From assembly GCA_947305255.1 (NCBI GenBank), contig CAMZDE010000028.1:1-12412 (forward strand): a stretch of 12,412 nucleotides of DNA. Direction: 5' to 3'. The stretch is from an uncultured Alphaproteobacteria bacterium. Its GTDB lineage: Bacteria; Pseudomonadota; Alphaproteobacteria; Rs-D84. A program made the position numbers and the translations under genes. Within the stretch, counting starts at the first letter, position 1, and every line of letters starts with the position of its first letter. The notes under the pieces are model-generated. The model was not told where the DNA came from and did no database searches. It saw only the letters and a program-made list of their open reading frames with translations. Positions 1 to 7,127 of this stretch are shown here, piece after piece.

Positions 1-1367
1 TCCACATTGGTGGTATTGCCGAAGGTGGTTCTGAATCTCACTTTATTGAAATGCCGGTTGCAGGAACAATCAAATTGAATAATGTTAACACAATTACTAA
101 TTCTGCGGGTCGTGTCGTCGTATTGTCACGTACCGGCAAAATCGCGGTTGTTAACAAAGACGGCAAAGAATTGTTCAGTTGCGCATTACCATACGCATCT
201 ATGTTGGTTGTGAACGAAGGTGATAGCGTCGAAAAAGGTCAGAAAGTTGCCGAATGGGATCCATATTCCAACACAATTATTGCTGAAAAAGACGGTATTG
301 TATCGTTCAACGATTTGATTGAAAATGTTTCATACCAAGAAGAAGTTGATTCTATGACTGGTATCGTTTCGCGCAAGGTTATCAATTGGAAAACAAATAC
401 CAAAAAAGCGCTTAGCCCGTCTATCCGTATCGTTGATGAAAACGGTAATGTGATTTCGTTGGGGGGCAAGAAAGTTGCAGAATATTTGTTGCCGATATAT
501 TCAACATTGAATGTTTCGAATGGCGACGAAATTCGTGCAGGCGATATTTTGGCACGTATTCCGGTTCAAACCAAAAAGACAGGCGATATTACGGGCGGTC
601 TGCCACGTGTCGAAGAATTGTTGGAAATCCGCCGTCCTGCGAATCCTGCATTATTGGCAGAAATTGACGGAACGGTTGAATTGGAAGATGCAAAATCAAA
701 AATCATCATTCGCATTGAACCAACTGACGGAACTGCGCCGGTTGAATATGCGGTGTCAAAGGGAACTAATTTATTGGTTCGCAGCGGCGACGTTGTACAC
801 AAGGCTGATAAACTGGTTGACGGTGATCCGGTTCCACAAGATATTTTGCGTATCTTGGGCCAGAAAGCGTTGGCGCAATTTATGGTTGAACAAGTGCAAC
901 AAGTTTATCGCTTGCAGGGCGTGTCCATCAACGACAAACATATTGAAATTTTGATTCGTGAAATGACACGTCGTGTCGAAGTCAGTGACCCAGGTGATAC
1001 AAGTTTCATCAGTGGTTCTGTTGTTGACCGCGTTGATTTCGAAGAAGAAAACGCACGTGTTGCCAAAGATGGTGGTCGCGTCGCAACGGCTTCCCAAGTG
1101 TTGGTCGGTTTGACCCGCGCGTCTTTGACATCCAGATCGTTTATATCCAACGCATCGTTCCAACAAACAACCAAAGTATTGGTTGATGCTGCTATCAGTG
1201 GCGCAACAGATAAATTGGTTGGCGTGAACGAAAACTTGGTTGTTGGTCGTTTGATACCTGTGGGAACAGGTGCATACGTTCGTCGCGTTCGTGAAATTGC
1301 AAAAGAAGAAGAACGTGCCGAAAAATTGGCCCGCGAAGGTGCCCAACAACAACTGTTGGATATTTAA
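1..1367 (+). CDS. rpoC: DNA-directed RNA polymerase subunit beta', C-terminal part (5' end outside window)
   Basis: The reading frame is open from the left edge (codons in phase from base 3) to a TAA at 1365-1367, giving about 454 C-terminal residues of RpoC. It begins HIGGIAEGGSESHF, matching the conserved segment after the jaw region. It then carries the typical beta' C-terminal sequence, including GDITGGLPRVEELLEIRRP, DPVPQDILRILG, the VEVSDPGDTSF block, TASQVLVGLTRASLTSRSFISNASFQQTT and a final GRLIPVGTGA. The subunit forms part of the catalytic core and clamp of RNA polymerase. The internal ATG at base 51 is a methionine within the protein, not the start. A GC-rich hairpin follows 16 nt after the stop, so this is probably the end of an rpoB-rpoC transcript. 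The family assignment is very secure. Confidence 0.98.
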   Translation, partial: HIGGIAEGGSESHFIEMPVAGTIKLNNVNTITNSAGRVVVLSRTGKIAVVNKDGKELFSCALPYASMLVVNEGDSVEKGQKVAEWDPYSNTIIAEKDGIVSFNDLIENVSYQEEVDSMTGIVSRKVINWKTNTKKALSPSIRIVDENGNVISLGGKKVAEYLLPIYSTLNVSNGDEIRAGDILARIPVQTKKTGDITGGLPRVEELLEIRRPANPALLAEIDGTVELEDAKSKIIIRIEPTDGTAPVEYAVSKGTNLLVRSGDVVHKADKLVDGDPVPQDILRILGQKALAQFMVEQVQQVYRLQGVSINDKHIEILIREMTRRVEVSDPGDTSFISGSVVDRVDFEEENARVAKDGGRVATASQVLVGLTRASLTSRSFISNASFQQTTKVLVDAAISGATDKLVGVNENLVVGRLIPVGTGAYVRRVREIAKEEERAEKLAREGAQQQLLDI

Positions 1368-1383
1368 TCAATAAAATATCAGA

Positions 1384-1419
1384 AATGCCCGACGTTTTAT
1401 GGCGTCGGGCATTATTTCT
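1384..1419 (+). terminator. Hairpin after rpoC, probable terminator
   Basis: A perfect 11-bp stem is formed by AATGCCCGACG (1384-1394) and CGTCGGGCATT (1403-1413) with an 8-nt loop. The following tract ATTTCT is only modestly U-rich, so this is a weak intrinsic terminator or an RNA-end-protecting hairpin. It includes the upstream ATG at 1399, which argues for the later start of the next gene. Confidence 0.6.
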
Positions 1420-1422
1420 AAA

Positions 1423-1821
1423 ATGGATGAAATACCTGCGATTTTTTGTGATATAGACGGCGTTGTCACGCATAAGTTTGCAGTGCCAGATTACGACCAT
1501 TTTGGTGAACCAAATTTGGAAGTGTTGCCGGTTCTGGAAACTTTGGGACGTGATTTTACTTTGGTTTTTATCACAGGACGTTGGGCGATGGGCCAAGAAA
1601 AAGTTGAAAAATTTTTGAATGATTTATTGCCAAATGTTAAAAAGCGCGTATTTTGTAAATCCCATGATTATCCGGGGACAACGGCCGAATTCAAGTTGGC
1701 GACGATAATTGCGCTGGAAAAACAGGGGTTCAAATTTCATATGGGATTTGATGACCATAGTGCCGTGGTCGGTTTGATGCACAATCACGGTATGTTTATC
1801 GCTCAGGTGTTAAGTGACTAA
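1423..1821 (+). CDS. Small HAD-superfamily hydrolase (putative phosphatase)
   Basis: A 132-aa protein with the four HAD signatures: motif I D10-I-D12-G (the nucleophile and acid/base aspartates), motif II T51 in FITGR, a motif III lysine around K91, and motif IV aspartates D110/D111 in GFDDH. There is no large cap domain between motifs I and II, so it is a minimal, C0-like HAD that may act on a macromolecule or depend on oligomer contacts. The substrate cannot be told. I chose ATG 1423 because the in-frame ATG at 1399 lies inside the post-rpoC hairpin and would only add MASGIISK. Neither start has a clear Shine-Dalgarno. It lies between rpoC and rpmF on the same strand and may be transcribed by read-through. 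No signal peptide is visible. Confidence 0.82.
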   Translation: MDEIPAIFCDIDGVVTHKFAVPDYDHFGEPNLEVLPVLETLGRDFTLVFITGRWAMGQEKVEKFLNDLLPNVKKRVFCKSHDYPGTTAEFKLATIIALEKQGFKFHMGFDDHSAVVGLMHNHGMFIAQVLSD

Positions 1822-1829
1822 TTTTTTGC

Positions 1830-1857
1830 TTGCAAATGGGTAAAAATTAAATAAAAT
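1830..1857 (+). promoter_or_regulatory. Putative promoter for rpmF
   Basis: TTGCAA (1830-1835) and TAAAAT (1852-1857) are separated by 16 bp, about 30 bp before the rpmF start. It was identified by eye and the region is AT-rich, so the match could be by chance. Confidence 0.4.
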
Positions 1858-1887
1858 TAGTGTTCGTGAAATAAAAAGGATTGTAAA

Positions 1888-2037
1888 ATGGCAGTTCCAA
1901 GAAGTAAAACAAGCAAAGCACGTTCTGCACAACGTCGTTCACATGATGCGTTGTCTGCTATGCCGGTATCGGTTTGCAAAAAATGTGGCGAAAAGAAACG
2001 TCCACATCATGTTTGCCCTGCGTGCGGTTCTAAATAA
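1888..2037 (+). CDS. rpmF: 50S ribosomal protein L32, zinc-ribbon (C+) form
   Basis: A 49-aa protein starting MAVPRSKTSKARSAQRRSHDAL, the canonical L32 N-terminus. The C-terminal half has two CxxC pairs (VCKKCGE and VCPACGS) around a KKRPHH core, a classic zinc ribbon. L32 is a component of the large ribosomal subunit. The start is supported by AAGGA about 7 nt upstream. rpmF immediately before plsX is a widely conserved bacterial arrangement. Many alphaproteobacterial L32 proteins, as I recall them, have lost these cysteines and run longer at the C-terminus, so the short C+ form is notable. A hairpin plus T-run follows. Confidence 0.95.
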   Translation: MAVPRSKTSKARSAQRRSHDALSAMPVSVCKKCGEKKRPHHVCPACGSK

Positions 2038-2063
2038 CCTTTGGATTTTTTTAAGGGAATAAT

Positions 2064-2095
2064 AGGGCGCGGATGTTTTATCCAATGCCCTTTTT
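2064..2095 (+). terminator. Intrinsic terminator or attenuator between rpmF and plsX
   Basis: AGGGC (2064-2068) pairs with GCCCT (2087-2091), and inside it GGAT (2071-2074) pairs with ATCC (2080-2083). TTTTT follows directly (2091-2095). The ATG at 2073 lies in this hairpin and is therefore an unlikely plsX start. It may end part of the rpmF transcripts before plsX. Confidence 0.6.
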
Positions 2096-2105
2096 CATTG
2101 TAAAA

Positions 2106-3179
2106 ATGTCACAAGAAAAAAGAATTATTTCGATTGATGCAATGGGCGGCGATCACGCACCGAACGCTGTGTTGGGGGGAATGAATCAATATCTCTATCA
2201 ATATGGCGAAGATAGCGTTTTTTTCCGCGTATTTGGTAACGAACGTATTTTGCGTGCATTGTTGCGTAAATTCCCACGTGTCGCGCGCAATTGCGAAATA
2301 ATCAACGCGAACGAGGTTATATCGGGGACTGACAAAGTGCGCGATGTTATCCGCCATGCTCAAGATACGTCAATGTATATGGCGATTAAAGACGTCCGCG
2401 AAGGTAATTCTTCGGCGGTTGTATCTGCGGGCAATACGGGCGTGTTGATGGCGTTGTCTAAATTGGCATTAAAGACAGTTGACGGTATTTCGCGGCCGGC
2501 AATAACGACTATGTTGCCGTCGGGAAACGGTGATACGCGCGTCGTCGGTCTGGATTTAGGCGCAAATGTTCATTGTGACGAAGAAATTTTATTTGATTTT
2601 TCTATTTTGGGTAGTGTTTATGCCGAAATCATCGGCGGAATGAAACGCCCGCGTGTCGGTATTTTGAATATCGGCGAAGAAGGGACCAAGGGCAGTGAAT
2701 CACTGCAACGCTTGAACAAAGTGTTATCAGAACATGTCGATGAATTGCCATACGAATATAACGGATTTGTAGAGGGCAACGATGTCACGGGCGGTAATGT
2801 TCAGGTTGTCGTCACAGATGGCTTTACAGGCAATGTTATGTTAAAAACGGTCGAAGGTACCGCCAAAATGATTTCTCGCATTGTAAAGGCGAATTATAAG
2901 CGTTCTATAATTGCGATATTGGGAACATTCTTCCTGATTCATTTGTTCAAACGGTTAAAGAATAAAATTGATCCGCGTTCATACGCTGGGGCTGTATTTT
3001 TGGGGTTGAATGGATTTTCAATTAAAACACATGGAAATTCAGATGCATTGGCATGGGCGCATGCGCTGGAATACGCGGTAAATTTATCAAAATCAGATTT
3101 TTACGGAAAAATCCGCGAACGCACAACGGCATTGGCGAATATTAAAAACGAATTAAAAAAATCAGATATCGCAGAATAA
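2106..3179 (+). CDS. plsX: Phosphate acyltransferase PlsX (acyl-ACP:phosphate transacylase)
   Basis: A 357-aa protein from ATG 2106, starting MSQEKRIISIDAMGGDHAP, the PlsX N-terminal signature. Further family blocks are VVSAGNTGVLMA, GLDLGANVHC, VGILNIGEEGTKGSE, GFVEGNDVTGG, VVTDGFTGNVMLK and GLNGFSIKTHG. PlsX converts acyl-ACP to acyl-phosphate, the donor for PlsY in the first acylation of glycerol-3-phosphate, and acts peripherally at the cytoplasmic membrane. The alternative ATG at 2073 would add 11 residues not typical of the family and lies in a terminator hairpin. There is no strong Shine-Dalgarno at 2106. fabH often follows plsX but is absent here; a repeat element comes next instead. 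Length and motifs look intact. Confidence 0.96.
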   Translation: MSQEKRIISIDAMGGDHAPNAVLGGMNQYLYQYGEDSVFFRVFGNERILRALLRKFPRVARNCEIINANEVISGTDKVRDVIRHAQDTSMYMAIKDVREGNSSAVVSAGNTGVLMALSKLALKTVDGISRPAITTMLPSGNGDTRVVGLDLGANVHCDEEILFDFSILGSVYAEIIGGMKRPRVGILNIGEEGTKGSESLQRLNKVLSEHVDELPYEYNGFVEGNDVTGGNVQVVVTDGFTGNVMLKTVEGTAKMISRIVKANYKRSIIAILGTFFLIHLFKRLKNKIDPRSYAGAVFLGLNGFSIKTHGNSDALAWAHALEYAVNLSKSDFYGKIRERTTALANIKNELKKSDIAE

Positions 3180-3237
3180 TCACATACGGCAATTCAGAAA
3201 ATTATAATCCGGTGCAACGTCCCAAGTCTTGCACGCC

Positions 3238-3595
3238 ACACTTTCTATTCGCAGTGCTGGAAATAATTCTGCCCCGCTACCGAAGTGTCGCGTAGCGACG
3301 AAGGGGGTGACATCTGTTTTATTATTACACAAAAAAAAGGGTATTGTCATTGCGAGAGTATTCAACCAACCCGTCTTTGCTTTTCGCAAAGCCGCGGCTA
3401 CGCTACTGCGGAGACGGGTTGTTGAATACTCGTGGCAATCCAGAATATCTTTGTGTCGGTGCAACGCACCGTTTCTTTTTTTTGTTTAACAATTTGTCGG
3501 CTTCGCCGATGTTTTAATTAGACTGGATTCCCACAGTCGTTCGACGGGCATTGCGTTATTACGCAATTTCGTCGAACTCCTTCGGAATGACAAAT
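3238..3595. repeat. Palindromic repeat element R1 (first of two copies)
   Basis: About 360 bp between plsX and secreted gene A, with a homologous copy (R2) at about 8449-8837. A left block, GTGCTGGAAATAATTCTGCC onward (3254-3292), is near-identical in both. The core at 3344-3594 is bounded by TTGTCATT and its complement AATGACAA, like a small MITE. It consists of two converging units of the form TGTCATTNCGA...AATCCAG. The first contains a stem of about 20 bp (3356-3376 with 3412-3431) plus an outer ATTGC/GCAAT. The second contains GTTCGACG/CGTCGAAC enclosing ATTGCGT/ACGCAAT. The last 75 bp or so is identical in the two copies. The right edge lies 8 bp from the stop codon of gene A. Short open frames inside it, on both strands, are treated as non-coding. 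Confidence 0.88.
3458..3483 (+). terminator. Terminator hairpin within R1
   Basis: CGGTGC (3458-3463), loop AAC, GCACCG (3467-3472), then a long T-rich tract. This is a good intrinsic terminator on the plus strand and could end the plsX transcript. The same hairpin recurs in R2 at 8700-8725. Confidence 0.7.
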
Positions 3596-3602
3596 CACTT
3601 TA

Positions 3603-4454
3603 TTATTGTTGTGCAGGAGCGTTCACGAAAGCAACCTGTTGTTTGGCAGTATCATCGTCCCATATAGTATAAATTTCAACACGTTTGTTATTTAATGCCG
3701 TTTGCACCGTATCTATATTGGCTTGCAGGGCTTCTCCTGCACCACGGACAATGTCAAGCGTGGAACCGGCCGATATCAGATTTTTACCCAAATCAAAATT
3801 TTCAGCGCTTGATAGACCGCCGGCCAAATCGGCTTTTATGTCACTGTATTCTTGACTTGTCGCTCCTAATATAACTTCCCCAAGAAGAGCACCCTCGTTT
3901 AATACGACTGACAGCATTTCATCATTGCTACTGTTAATCAATTTATCTTGTTTTTCTCCGTCAATTTTACTTTCAATTAGAGATGCTAGCGCATCCATTC
4001 CGTGGACTACACCGCCCGCTGTCACCAATGAATTTTCCAAATTAAGTTGCTGATTCGCACGAAAAGCGTTTTTCTCTTGTGGTGTACCGTTCACTGCAAT
4101 AATGGCCGCATCATCCATAACAGCTTCGGCCACTACATTTGTAGATAGGTTATTTCCGCTTTCAAAATTCACCAATTGATCTTGTTTGCCGCTGACATCG
4201 TTTGCAACATTATTCACTGCGGCGATGGCGCTGTTATAGGCGCCCTTGACATAGGCGGTGGTGGCGATGTGGTTTTGGTCGGTTGTATCTATATTTACAC
4301 GGCCGTATGGTGGTGCGTATCCTGTTGTGGGGGCCGGATGGTTGGTATCTGCTTCCACGGGTGATAAGTACATTGCACCTGATATATTTTCAGCGTTTGC
4401 CGTGAACGATAATGCTGCGATGATTGCCGATAATATTAAGGTTGTTGTTTTCAT
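3603..4454 (-). CDS. Secreted protein A, ENISGAMY family (unknown function)
   Basis: A 283-aa protein with a clear signal peptide, MKTTTLILSAIIAALSFTANA, cleaved before ENISGAMY. The mature N-terminus (ENISGAMYLSP, NHPAPTT, PPYGRVNID, then HIATTAYVKGAYNSAIAAVN) and the C-terminus (NKRVEIYTIWDDDTAKQQVA) are shared with paralog B at 8882-9463. The middle, about residues 95-255, is different and longer. The AYNSAIAAVNNVANDVSGKQ stretch looks helical or coiled-coil, as in extended surface or fibre proteins. I chose ATG 4454 because AGGAGG sits 7 nt upstream and the signal peptide starts there; the ORF to 4496 would cross the leader terminator. It has its own promoter and a structured leader. A repeat element follows directly after the stop. 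A role at the cell surface is inferred only from the signal peptide and architecture. Confidence 0.85.
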   Translation of the reverse strand: MKTTTLILSAIIAALSFTANAENISGAMYLSPVEADTNHPAPTTGYAPPYGRVNIDTTDQNHIATTAYVKGAYNSAIAAVNNVANDVSGKQDQLVNFESGNNLSTNVVAEAVMDDAAIIAVNGTPQEKNAFRANQQLNLENSLVTAGGVVHGMDALASLIESKIDGEKQDKLINSSNDEMLSVVLNEGALLGEVILGATSQEYSDIKADLAGGLSSAENFDLGKNLISAGSTLDIVRGAGEALQANIDTVQTALNNKRVEIYTIWDDDTAKQQVAFVNAPAQQ

Positions 4455-4656
4455 AGTTTGCCCTCCTTGTTGCTTTTTACAAAAACAAACAACCACCTTG
4501 TTTAAGGGTGGTTGGAGGCTCGAAACAATTTAAGCAGAAATTGTGCGCCTTATTCTATATATTCGGCTGCCCTCCAACCATAGTTGGAGATTTTAACGCC
4601 ATCACGGGCGCTGCTTAATCGGGTTTCGATACCCCATCACGAAAACTCTTCGTGAC
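4455..4656 (-). ncRNA. Structured 5' leader RNA of gene A, riboswitch-like or attenuator candidate
   Basis: This leader of about 200 nt starts at the predicted transcript start. In RNA order: a 7-bp hairpin with 5-nt loop (4655-4637); a block TGGGGTATCGAAACCCGA (4636-4619); the 8-nt segment TTAAGCAG (4618-4611); a GCGCC/GGCGT hairpin; CTCCAAC, which can pair with GTTGGAG (4589-4572); the 9-bp closing stem GGTTGGAGG (4579-4571) with CCTCCAACC (4518-4510). Inside the closing stem are a GCC/GGC hairpin (4567-4547) and an ACAAT/ATTGT hairpin (4544-4525), whose loop carries CTGCTTAA (4537-4530), complementary to the 8-nt segment. A terminator (4514-4481) and the Shine-Dalgarno follow. The same architecture occurs before gene B with compensatory base changes. 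I recognise no known family; regulation by premature termination is inferred. Confidence 0.78.
4481..4514 (-). terminator. Leader terminator upstream of gene A
   Basis: On the minus strand CAACCACC (4514-4507) pairs with GGTGGTTG (4497-4490), followed by TTTGTTTTT. The 5' arm shares five bases (4510-4514) with the 3' arm of the leader closing stem, so the two structures exclude each other. It lies 14 nt before the AGGAGG of gene A. Confidence 0.75.
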
Positions 4657-4662
4657 GGTGTT

Positions 4663-4692
4663 ATTATATCATATTTTTATAACCCCGTGCAA
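4663..4692 (-). promoter_or_regulatory. Promoter of gene A leader
   Basis: On the minus strand, -35 TTGCAC (4692-4687) and -10 TATAAT (4668-4663) with an 18-bp spacer. The start is predicted near 4656, exactly at the foot of the first leader hairpin. The motif AAAATACTAT lies directly upstream of the -35, as it does at the gene B promoter. Confidence 0.72.
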
Positions 4693-4726
4693 TAGTATTT
4701 TTTTGTGTTTTGGTAATTTTTATAAT

Positions 4727-4754
4727 CAAAAAAACCGCCCAAACGGGCGGTTTT
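4727..4754 (-). terminator. Terminator of the Cys-rich protein gene
   Basis: AAAACCGCCC (4731-4740), loop AAAC, GGGCGGTTTT (4745-4754). This is a perfect 10-bp stem with a T-run on the minus strand (A-run at 4728-4734), placed 3 bp after the stop codon. A T-run on the other side makes it possibly bidirectional. Confidence 0.92.
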
Positions 4755-4757
4755 GTT

Positions 4758-7127
4758 TTACGAATTAGATTCTGCGCATTTGTTCGGTTGACCCGTCGTT
4801 GAATCAACGCTATAATCCGTATAACCAGATGGACAATGGCACATTGTTGTTTGACCACCACTGGATTCCAAATTGACCTTTGTCGGATTCCCTGTTGATG
4901 GTGATACAACAGTCACATCAGTTGGACATACAACACAACTGACTGAACCGTTACCGCTGTCTTGCAAATAATAATTTGCAGGACAAGATTTCAACAATGT
5001 TTCAACCCATGCAGACATCAGGCGTGTCGTCAATGTTGTCGAATCCGCAGGATGATATCCCGACACTGACATACATGTTTGGATTTCAGAACGGCATGCA
5101 TTAATCGCTGTCTTTGATGCAGTTGTTGTTGTGTTTGATTCATCGTATCCGTTTGTTGACAGACATGATGTCACATCACTGCGGCAATCTTCGGCATAAT
5201 CAGACAAAATTGCATCTTGTTGCGCCTTGATTCTGTTTAATGTCGATGCCAGATATTGACGAACGATTTCGTTGTTCGGCATATAGTTCTTTTTGTATGT
5301 GTAATCTTGACATTGTTTCATCACAGATGCGCACATACCATGAACTTTGTCATCAGAATCGATATAGCCGATTTTCTGCAACAAATATGTCGCCATATCG
5401 TCCGAAGAAACAGTCGTCTTTTTGTAATCGTCTTCCCATTTTTCCAACTTTTCATCGATATATGCACCCAGATTTTCACTTACCCCGCCACCGAACGCGT
5501 TTATGTTCGTGCCATAATCCCACACGGAATACAGGCCATGCATACCGCCACTGGTCCATTCAGATTGTGGGACACAGTTGTTTGTTGTGCCTGTTCGTTG
5601 GCCAGATTCGCAGATTGTTTCAGTGTTTTTCACGCTTCCACCCGAAACCCCAGGTGTTCCACCCTTGATAATTTCACCATCAGCAATATATTTGCCAGTT
5701 GGATCCAAACATAATTCGTAATCAGAACCACATACATATTCATCTTGCATACAAGAATCGATTGCCGCGACACAACTACGGAAATCATAAGAATTCTTGT
5801 TTTGTGCCAACATTAAACGCGCCTGTTGCAATATTGTCGCAGCGTTACGAACATTGTTGCGCATTTCATCGTTTGCTTCGTTCAAACTGCGTTCATAGGC
5901 GATACATTGTTTGTCGATTTCCAAATCATATGCATTTGTTATGATGCTGGCTTCGATACCTTGGGCTGTGCAGGAATTCAACACAGTCGATTTACAACGC
6001 GCCGCCGCAGTTTTATACAATTGTTCACCACGTTGGTTAGATACGCTATTGCCACTGGTTAGCGATGTTCCATTGTTTAAGAACGAACTTAAATCAAATC
6101 CAGATGCCAAATCGAAATCCAACAATCCGGATACGTTTAACGATACTGCACTGGATGAATATGAAGATGATGAACCAGATGACGAAGCGTCAATAATCTT
6201 TTTCTTAATAGAATCTAAACTATTTTTCAATTGCGAAGAATCAGACGACGATTTCATCTTTAATTCCGCCTCTGTTTCGGCGAACAAAGACGTCACCTGA
6301 TCCGCGGTCAAACCAATATATTTAATCTTTTGAACCGTGTCTTGGAAATTTTCAGTTGCCGTAGCCAAAGATTCTTCGACTTTTTGATAATTTTTCAGAT
6401 TTTTTGAACATGAACAACGACCCTGATTATCGTCCAAAACATTACAATAATTATCCATACATGCCGCGTATTGCGCCTGACAATATTCAGTCAATTCTGC
6501 AATTGCGTCCAAATTAGATGTCGTTGTTGCGATATCTGTATCGGTTACGATAGTGCTGGCCGGTGTGGAAATGCGTGCCGTCGCACGACGTGAACCAATA
6601 CCCACGCGTGGTGTCAAAGATGAAGATGTAGATAAATACAACGGATCGCCACTGGTTGTCACGTTTGTAACGCGTCCAGTTGATTGATTGGTTTTATTCA
6701 CAGACACGACATTTGTGTTCGCACTAACGCGCGCCTTAACCGATTGATCGTTTTGTCCCGAACGTGACCGCACCGATGTACGTGACGCCGATGTGCGCGG
6801 TGTTATCTTTTGTGGAACAGTATTTTTTGCAGTGCGTGATATAGTACCACGATTTGCGCTCTTTTGTGCGTCCCGTACCGCCGCGACATTCGTCCGCGAT
6901 GCCGTAGAACGTGTGGCCGCACCCGTTCGCGACGCATTACGATTTGTTGTTGTGCGCGTGGTCACTTTCTGTTGCTGTTCAGACGTTGTTGCGTCATTTT
7001 CGACGTCATCAATTGCGTCAATCATGTCGTCCGTATATTCAACAATTTCGTCGTAATACACAGGTGCAACCTCAGCAAATGCGGGCAACACCAACAGACT
7101 ACCCAATACAGCAATAAATCTCTTCAT
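4758..7127 (-). CDS. Large Cys-rich exported protein of unknown function
   Basis: A 789-aa protein with signal peptide MKRFIAVLGSLLVLPAFA. A short acidic stretch (about 25-50) is followed by a basic Ser/Thr/Arg-rich, low-complexity region (about 55-190) with recurrent SRT triplets. There are 26 cysteines. Six pairs have an exact C-x6-C spacing (216/223, 452/459, 466/473, 599/606, 648/655, 678/685), in segments that look helical. A helical region with CSC (238-240) and a poly-Ser patch (about 315-326) follow the first pair. The C-terminal 75 residues carry CPANYYL, CVVC and CHCPSGYTDY, like a small disulfide-rich EGF- or TNFR-like module. Disulfide-bonded periplasmic or surface location is inferred. 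I do not recognise the family. The start is supported by AAGGAAGGA about 10 nt upstream. It has its own promoter and terminator. Confidence 0.85.
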   Translation of the reverse strand: MKRFIAVLGSLLVLPAFAEVAPVYYDEIVEYTDDMIDAIDDVENDATTSEQQQKVTTRTTTNRNASRTGAATRSTASRTNVAAVRDAQKSANRGTISRTAKNTVPQKITPRTSASRTSVRSRSGQNDQSVKARVSANTNVVSVNKTNQSTGRVTNVTTSGDPLYLSTSSSLTPRVGIGSRRATARISTPASTIVTDTDIATTTSNLDAIAELTEYCQAQYAACMDNYCNVLDDNQGRCSCSKNLKNYQKVEESLATATENFQDTVQKIKYIGLTADQVTSLFAETEAELKMKSSSDSSQLKNSLDSIKKKIIDASSSGSSSSYSSSAVSLNVSGLLDFDLASGFDLSSFLNNGTSLTSGNSVSNQRGEQLYKTAAARCKSTVLNSCTAQGIEASIITNAYDLEIDKQCIAYERSLNEANDEMRNNVRNAATILQQARLMLAQNKNSYDFRSCVAAIDSCMQDEYVCGSDYELCLDPTGKYIADGEIIKGGTPGVSGGSVKNTETICESGQRTGTTNNCVPQSEWTSGGMHGLYSVWDYGTNINAFGGGVSENLGAYIDEKLEKWEDDYKKTTVSSDDMATYLLQKIGYIDSDDKVHGMCASVMKQCQDYTYKKNYMPNNEIVRQYLASTLNRIKAQQDAILSDYAEDCRSDVTSCLSTNGYDESNTTTTASKTAINACRSEIQTCMSVSGYHPADSTTLTTRLMSAWVETLLKSCPANYYLQDSGNGSVSCVVCPTDVTVVSPSTGNPTKVNLESSGGQTTMCHCPSGYTDYSVDSTTGQPNKCAESNS

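Noticed and set aside
771..1352. 193-aa minus-strand open frame inside rpoC.
   Set aside because: Antisense shadow of a highly conserved gene, with an odd Cys/Thr/Asn-rich composition.
3229..3489. Open frame with SAGNNSAPLPKCR-like peptide, also found near 8316-9065.
   Set aside because: It is a translation of the palindromic repeat; similarity follows from DNA repeats, frames are inconsistent between copies and no ribosome binding site is present.
3344..3595. CRISPR-like array.
   Set aside because: There is no series of direct repeats with regular spacers and no cas genes; the structure is palindromic and occurs as two dispersed copies.
4455..4656. tRNA or tmRNA-like gene suggested by the GGGTATCGAAACCC segment.
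   Set aside because: The stem and loop sizes do not fit a T-arm, and there is no acceptor stem or anticodon arm; the block is better seen as part of the leader fold.
5256..5714. Plus-strand open frames opposite the Cys-rich protein gene.
   Set aside because: The coding strand has a signal peptide, Shine-Dalgarno, promoter and terminator. These frames are His/Arg-rich antisense shadows.
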